Source of the DNA: Kocuria massiliensis
Lineage (GTDB): Bacteria; Actinomycetota; Actinomycetes; Actinomycetales; Micrococcaceae
Assembly (NCBI RefSeq): GCF_900169715.1
Contig: NZ_LT835159.1
Coordinates: 1 to 64,000, forward strand
DNA length: 64,000 nt
Reading direction: 5' to 3'
A model generated the notes under the pieces. That model worked only from the letters and a program-made list of their open reading frames with translations, was not told the origin of the DNA and ran no database searches. Below, piece after piece: positions 60,872-64,000 of the stretch (within the stretch, counting starts at the first letter, position 1; each line of letters starts with the position of its first letter). Position numbers and translations under genes: made by a program.

Positions 60872-61285
60872 CTACGCCACGCCGTTCATCGCGACCATCA
60901 GGAGAACCAACGGGTTAGTGGCCACGGAGATCAGCAGCAGGATGATGTTCAGGGCCTTGCGGCGTCGATATTTAAAGAGGCCAAAGAGGGCCAAGAAGCT
61001 CGCGAAGGCTGCAGCAATGGCCGATACGACCAGGCACACCAGGAAGAACCCGAGGACAGTGGACGTCGATCCAGTGTTCCCCGCGAGGAATCCGAGAACG
61101 ATCAAGACGATGGAAGCGACCCAGAAGCCTGTGGCGATAACTAGCAATTTCGTGCTGGGCAACAACGGAAAGCGATTGCTCTTCCGTCCGATCCTTTTGA
61201 ACCGACCCGGGGTCTGTGAAGCGCCGGTCTCGTCGGCGTCTTCCCACATCGCTTCCCATTCGGACTGCTTACTCGTTGGGGCCAT
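60872..61285 (-). CDS. Membrane protein between rplI and dnaB
   Basis: A 137-residue protein of unknown function. The first 50 residues are polar and charged (SKQSEWEAMWEDADETG, RIGRKSNRFP), followed by three hydrophobic helices (LLVIATGFWVASIVLIVLGF, VLGFFLVCLVVSAIAAAFASF, ALNIILLLISVATNPLVLLM). GGAAGGA lies seven bases before ATG 61285; a frame to 61399 adds 38 residues and runs through the terminator hairpin. It lies between the ribosomal operon terminator and the DnaA-box cluster. Confidence 0.75.
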   Translation of the reverse strand: MAPTSKQSEWEAMWEDADETGASQTPGRFKRIGRKSNRFPLLPSTKLLVIATGFWVASIVLIVLGFLAGNTGSTSTVLGFFLVCLVVSAIAAAFASFLALFGLFKYRRRKALNIILLLISVATNPLVLLMVAMNGVA

Positions 61286-61342
61286 TCCTTCATCCTTCCA
61301 CGGGAATCTGACCGTGTTCTGAATCGTCAGTTCGTGACATAC

Positions 61343-61389
61343 AACGAAGCCCGGTACCCCTCCCAAGGGGAGAGACACCGGGCTTCGTT
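61343..61389 (-). terminator. Terminator of the rpsF-ssb-rpsR-rplI operon
   Basis: AACGAAGCCCGGT (61343-61355) pairs perfectly with ACCGGGCTTCGTT (61377-61389); a small CCCCT/AGGGG hairpin sits inside the loop. It lies just past the rplI stop codon. Confidence 0.8.
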
Positions 61390-61443
61390 CGATGCTCACG
61401 CTACGGTCTCACACAAGGTGTTCCACGGCGTGGTCACCAGCAT

Positions 61444-61893
61444 CTAGGATGCGACGACGTCGATCTCGATGCTGGCAACGACATCTTCGTGGAGACGAAC
61501 GGCCACGGTGTGGCGTCCGGTCCGCTTGATGTTCTTCTCGATGGTCACGGCGCGCTTGTCGACCGAGCCAAGGCCTGCGGCCTGGATGGCGTCGGCGATA
61601 GCGGCCGGCTTGACCGTACCGAAGAGACGACCCTCGGCGCCGGCGTTCACCGGAACCGTGACCGTTGCGGCCGAGAGCTTCTCGGCCTGAGCCTGGGCGT
61701 CCTCGAGGTTGTGCTGCGCACGAGCCTCGCGGGCCTTACGGATCGACTCGATCTGGCGTTCGCCGCCCTTGGACCACACGGTCGCGAGGCCGCGGGGCAT
61801 GAGGTAGTTGCGAGCGTAGCCGTTCTTGACCTCAACGACGTCGCCAGCGGCACCGAGGCCGCTGACTTCCTGAGTCAGAATAATCTTTGCCAT
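61444..61893 (-). CDS. rplI: Ribosomal protein bL9
   Basis: A 149-residue 50S protein. The N-terminal domain ([37 protein letters not shown]) carries the L9 signature, followed by the long connecting helix and the C-terminal rRNA-binding domain ([27 protein letters not shown]). Usual length is about 148-150 residues. It is the last gene of the operon, 21 bases after rpsR. Confidence 0.95.
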   Translation of the reverse strand: MAKIILTQEVSGLGAAGDVVEVKNGYARNYLMPRGLATVWSKGGERQIESIRKAREARAQHNLEDAQAQAEKLSAATVTVPVNAGAEGRLFGTVKPAAIADAIQAAGLGSVDKRAVTIEKNIKRTGRHTVAVRLHEDVVASIEIDVVAS

Positions 61894-61914
61894 GTTCTTC
61901 TACTCTCCTTCTCT

Positions 61915-62151
61915 TTAGCGGCCAGCGCCGGAGTAGGGCAACAGGGCAACTTCGCGGGCGTTCTTAATGGCCTGAGCGATCTTGCGCTGCTCCTGAACGG
62001 TCACGCCGGTGACGCGACGCGCACGGATCTTGCCGCGGTCGGAGATGAATTTACGCAGGAGAGCGACATCTTTGTAGTCGATCTCGGTGACTTCAGCAGC
62101 CTTGAGCGGGTTCTGCTTTGGTTTGGGCTTACGGATTTCAGCCTTAGCCAT
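61915..62151 (-). CDS. rpsR: Ribosomal protein bS18
   Basis: A 78-residue 30S protein: basic N-terminus ([14 protein letters not shown]) and the conserved [18 protein letters not shown] and [31 protein letters not shown]. No zinc-binding cysteines are present. It stands in the standard position between ssb and rplI and pairs with S6 on the 30S platform. Confidence 0.95.
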   Translation of the reverse strand: MAKAEIRKPKPKQNPLKAAEVTEIDYKDVALLRKFISDRGKIRARRVTGVTVQEQRKIAQAIKNAREVALLPYSGAGR

Positions 62152-62236
62152 CGTGGTGCTCCTTCAGTGTTGTGGAGCCCGCGGATTTCACACCGCGGGA
62201 TGGGTTAATACATGGATCGGAAGGTTGCGCCTCGGT

Positions 62237-62854
62237 TTAGAACGGCGGTTCGTCGTCCTGGCCAGCACTCCAGTCGTAGTTTCCACCGGAGTTCTGACCC
62301 CAGGGATCCGCCGCGGGAGCCTGCTGGCCACCCCGCTGGTTTCCACCCTGGTTAAAACCGTTGCCGCCGTACCCGTTGGAGCCGCCGAAGTTTCCTCCGG
62401 TACCTCCCTGGGCACCACCCGCAGCTTGGCCTTGACCGGTGTTTCCACCGTATCCGCCCTGGCTGCCCCCGAAGTTTCCTCCTCCGGAGCGCTGGTTACG
62501 GTTGACCGACGCGGTGGCGAAGCGGAGCGAGGGGCCGATTTCATCGACATCCAGCTCCATCGAGGTGCGGCGCTCGCCCTCCTTGGTTTCATACGACCGT
62601 GCTTTGAGACGACCCTGTGCGATCACACGCTGTCCCTTGGTGAGGGACTCGGCGACGTTCTCCGCAGCCTCGCGCCAGATCGAGCAACGAAGGAACAAGG
62701 CTTCTTGATCCTTCCACTCGCCGCTCTGACGGTCGAAAGTTCGCGGAGTCGAGGCGATCGTGAAGTTCGCGACCGCGGCACCCGAGGGGGTGAACCGCAG
62801 TTCAGGGTCGCCGGTGAGGTTTCCGACAACCGTGATGATGGTTTCTCCAGCCAT
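62237..62854 (-). CDS. ssb: Single-stranded DNA-binding protein
   Basis: A 205-residue SSB. The OB fold runs from [32 protein letters not shown] to about residue 110 ([35 protein letters not shown]). A long Gly/Asn/Gln-rich linker ([13 protein letters not shown] and repeats) leads to the acidic tip DDEPPF that recruits partner proteins. Two ATG codons stand in tandem; 62854 is preferred because AGGAGG is five bases before it (two bases before 62857). It lies between rpsF and rpsR as usual. Confidence 0.95.
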   Translation of the reverse strand: MAGETIITVVGNLTGDPELRFTPSGAAVANFTIASTPRTFDRQSGEWKDQEALFLRCSIWREAAENVAESLTKGQRVIAQGRLKARSYETKEGERRTSMELDVDEIGPSLRFATASVNRNQRSGGGNFGGSQGGYGGNTGQGQAAGGAQGGTGGNFGGSNGYGGNGFNQGGNQRGGQQAPAADPWGQNSGGNYDWSAGQDDEPPF

Positions 62855-62940
62855 CATGACCTCCTGAGTCGTATTGAATAGTGCTTCCAGTCAACCACCG
62901 GTTCCTGCCCCATGGGACGGTTCCGGCGCAATTGTGGAAA

Positions 62941-63240
62941 CTAGGAGATCTTCTGCTCTTCCGGGCGGATGATCTTGGTGCGCATGATGGACTCGTTCAA
63001 GTTAAGAACGCGGTCCAGTTCCTTGGCGACGTCCGGCTCGGACGTGAAGTTGACGACGGCGTAAATGCCTTCGGTCTTCTTCTGGATTTCGTATGCCAGA
63101 CGGCGACGGCCCCAGATGTCGATGTTCTCGATGGTGCCGTTGTTCTTACGGACCACATCGAGGAACTTGTTGAGGGTCGTCTCAACGGCGCGATCGTCAA
63201 CCTCGGGGTTAATGATGGCCATGAGTTCGTATTCACGCAT
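62941..63240 (-). CDS. rpsF: Ribosomal protein bS6
   Basis: A 99-residue 30S protein with the S6 pattern [40 protein letters not shown] and [20 protein letters not shown] 63240 has AAAGGAGGT upstream; the frame to 63252 adds four residues. It is the first gene of the rpsF-ssb-rpsR-rplI operon. Confidence 0.95.
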   Translation of the reverse strand: MREYELMAIINPEVDDRAVETTLNKFLDVVRKNNGTIENIDIWGRRRLAYEIQKKTEGIYAVVNFTSEPDVAKELDRVLNLNESIMRTKIIRPEEQKIS

Positions 63241-63431
63241 GTTTGAACCCACCTCCTTTGGTCTTTGGCGGCTACGGTATTTCCGTAGCAGGAGGTTCGC
63301 ATGTGCGTTGCCTGATCACTCGGGGATTGACCGAGTCGACACAGACCTACACGACTTTACAGCACCCGCTATCTAAAGAGCACCCCTCTGGGAGCCATGT
63401 CACCCGCCTGGGCGCGCGGCGTCGTCGGGCC

Positions 63432-63773
63432 CTAGAAGCGGCGGTTGTTCAGACGGGCCGTCTCCCCCGCGTTAATAAGGCCCACACGGAAGGGCATTGT
63501 GAAGAGGTCGATGAACATCAAGAGCCCCAAGATTCCAAAGAATATATAGCCGATAAGGATCGGCGCGAGGAGCCATCCCAGTCCGTGAAGGATCAGGTAG
63601 AAGACTCCCATGAAGGGTGCGCGCAGGTAGAACTTGTGGATACCGAAAATGCCCAAGAAGAACCAGAGCACGTAAGAGAGCACCAGACTCTTCCTCACCA
63701 CATATACCGGCCGCGCACTGCCGTTGGAATTGATGTACTGCGGCGAATGGTGCTCGGGCTGCGGGTGGCTCAT
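63432..63773 (-). CDS. TM2-domain membrane protein
   Basis: A 113-residue protein. A polar start (HPQPEHHSPQYINSN) is followed by the TM2 domain: SYVLWFFLGIFGIHKFYLRAPFMGVFYLILHGLGWL and a second helix (IGYIFFGILGLLMFIDLFTMP). TM2 proteins are small, two-helix membrane proteins; the bacterial role is unknown. It lies upstream of rpsF on the same strand, separated by about 190 bases that should hold the rpsF promoter. Confidence 0.85.
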   Translation of the reverse strand: MSHPQPEHHSPQYINSNGSARPVYVVRKSLVLSYVLWFFLGIFGIHKFYLRAPFMGVFYLILHGLGWLLAPILIGYIFFGILGLLMFIDLFTMPFRVGLINAGETARLNNRRF

Positions 63774-64000
63774 GGCTACTCCTCAATTCGGTCCAATATC
63801 CCCGCAGGCTACGGGATTACTAGATTATCGGTCGGCATGGTTGGGGTGGCATCCTGGCGCTTGATTTTCGCGATGCGTGGACGATTCGCTCCGCTTCGGC
63901 ACCTGGAGACACCGATGGCGACGGTGAAACACCGCCGCCATCGTTCGCTTGCTACCGCAAAGGGTCGCTCACATTACTTGGGGTCGCGCTGAGTGAAGGA
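63774..64000. other. Window end, no gene seen
   Basis: About 227 bases without a supported coding region. A frame ending at 63992 has no domain or ribosome binding site. A gene may begin beyond the window. Confidence 0.4.

Noticed and set aside
63243-63992. 249-residue plus-strand frame at the window end
   Set aside because: It is antisense to the TM2 gene and its composition is that of a shadow frame.

Overview
The window looks like a piece of an actinobacterial chromosome from the order Micrococcales, most likely a Micrococcaceae-type organism; the genus cannot be fixed from sequence alone. The grounds are: GC content of roughly 60 percent by eye, many GTG starts, Tat-type secreted proteins, LGFP-repeat wall proteins, WYL-domain regulation, an IdeR/DtxR-like iron box, and the order rpsF-ssb-rpsR-rplI-(membrane protein)-dnaB, which in actinobacteria lies close to the replication origin. 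No tRNA, rRNA, CRISPR array or prophage is visible.

Layout. 0.3-16.5 kb: a luciferase-like oxidoreductase, an amino-acid permease, a carboxylesterase with a ChaB-like protein, two MHS-type (metabolite:H+ symporter) carriers, a short asparaginase, a TRIC/UPF0126 channel-like protein, a KgtP-like 2-oxoglutarate permease split by an intact ISL3-type insertion sequence (8-bp target duplication, 11034-12468), a PIN-PhoH ATPase, and a WYL regulator overlapping a methyltransferase. 16.6-30 kb: an envelope-oriented stretch with a frameshifted DinB/DUF664 gene, a GH25 lysozyme, a Tat-leader mini-ORF in frame with a PGRP-like amidase, an LGFP-SGNH hydrolase, a shikimate dehydrogenase with a two-domain 3-dehydroshikimate dehydratase and an MHS carrier, a PAP2 phosphatase, a second LGFP protein and a Tat-secreted protein of unknown function. 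30-34.6 kb: AI-2E family carrier, LURP-one-like protein, FabH, FBP-domain protein and small membrane proteins. 34.9-40.1 kb: a three-gene hydroxamate siderophore operon with 4-base overlaps, in which the acyltransferase and the NIS synthetase are fused, preceded by an iron box. 40-50 kb: PhoD phosphatase, a small secreted protein, an MFS carrier, a UvrA paralogue, an ABC/FtsX-like exporter pair and a CycA-like permease. 50-59 kb: an SDR enzyme, a zinc-starvation pair (cysteine-free L36 and a CobW-like protein without a P-loop) around a Zur-like site, another MHS carrier, an M20 amidohydrolase, an aldo-keto reductase, a YeeE-TusA fusion and a secreted protein. 59-63.8 kb: dnaB, a DnaA-box cluster, a membrane protein, rplI, rpsR, ssb, rpsF and a TM2 protein.

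Functional threads: carboxylate and aromatic-acid catabolism (five MHS carriers, one of them broken, plus the shikimate/dehydroshikimate pair); metal limitation (iron: siderophore operon; zinc: L36/CobW, and a second closely similar palindrome near 58.09 kb); envelope remodelling by secreted hydrolases; and replication control near the origin. The observations I would check first are the pseudo-GTPase CobW with its two Zur-like sites, the four exact DnaA boxes with an embedded 24-bp CACGTG palindrome upstream of dnaB, the Tat leader and amidase separated by one in-frame stop codon, and the IS-split kgtP. I saw no gene cluster that is clearly a wholly new multi-gene system.
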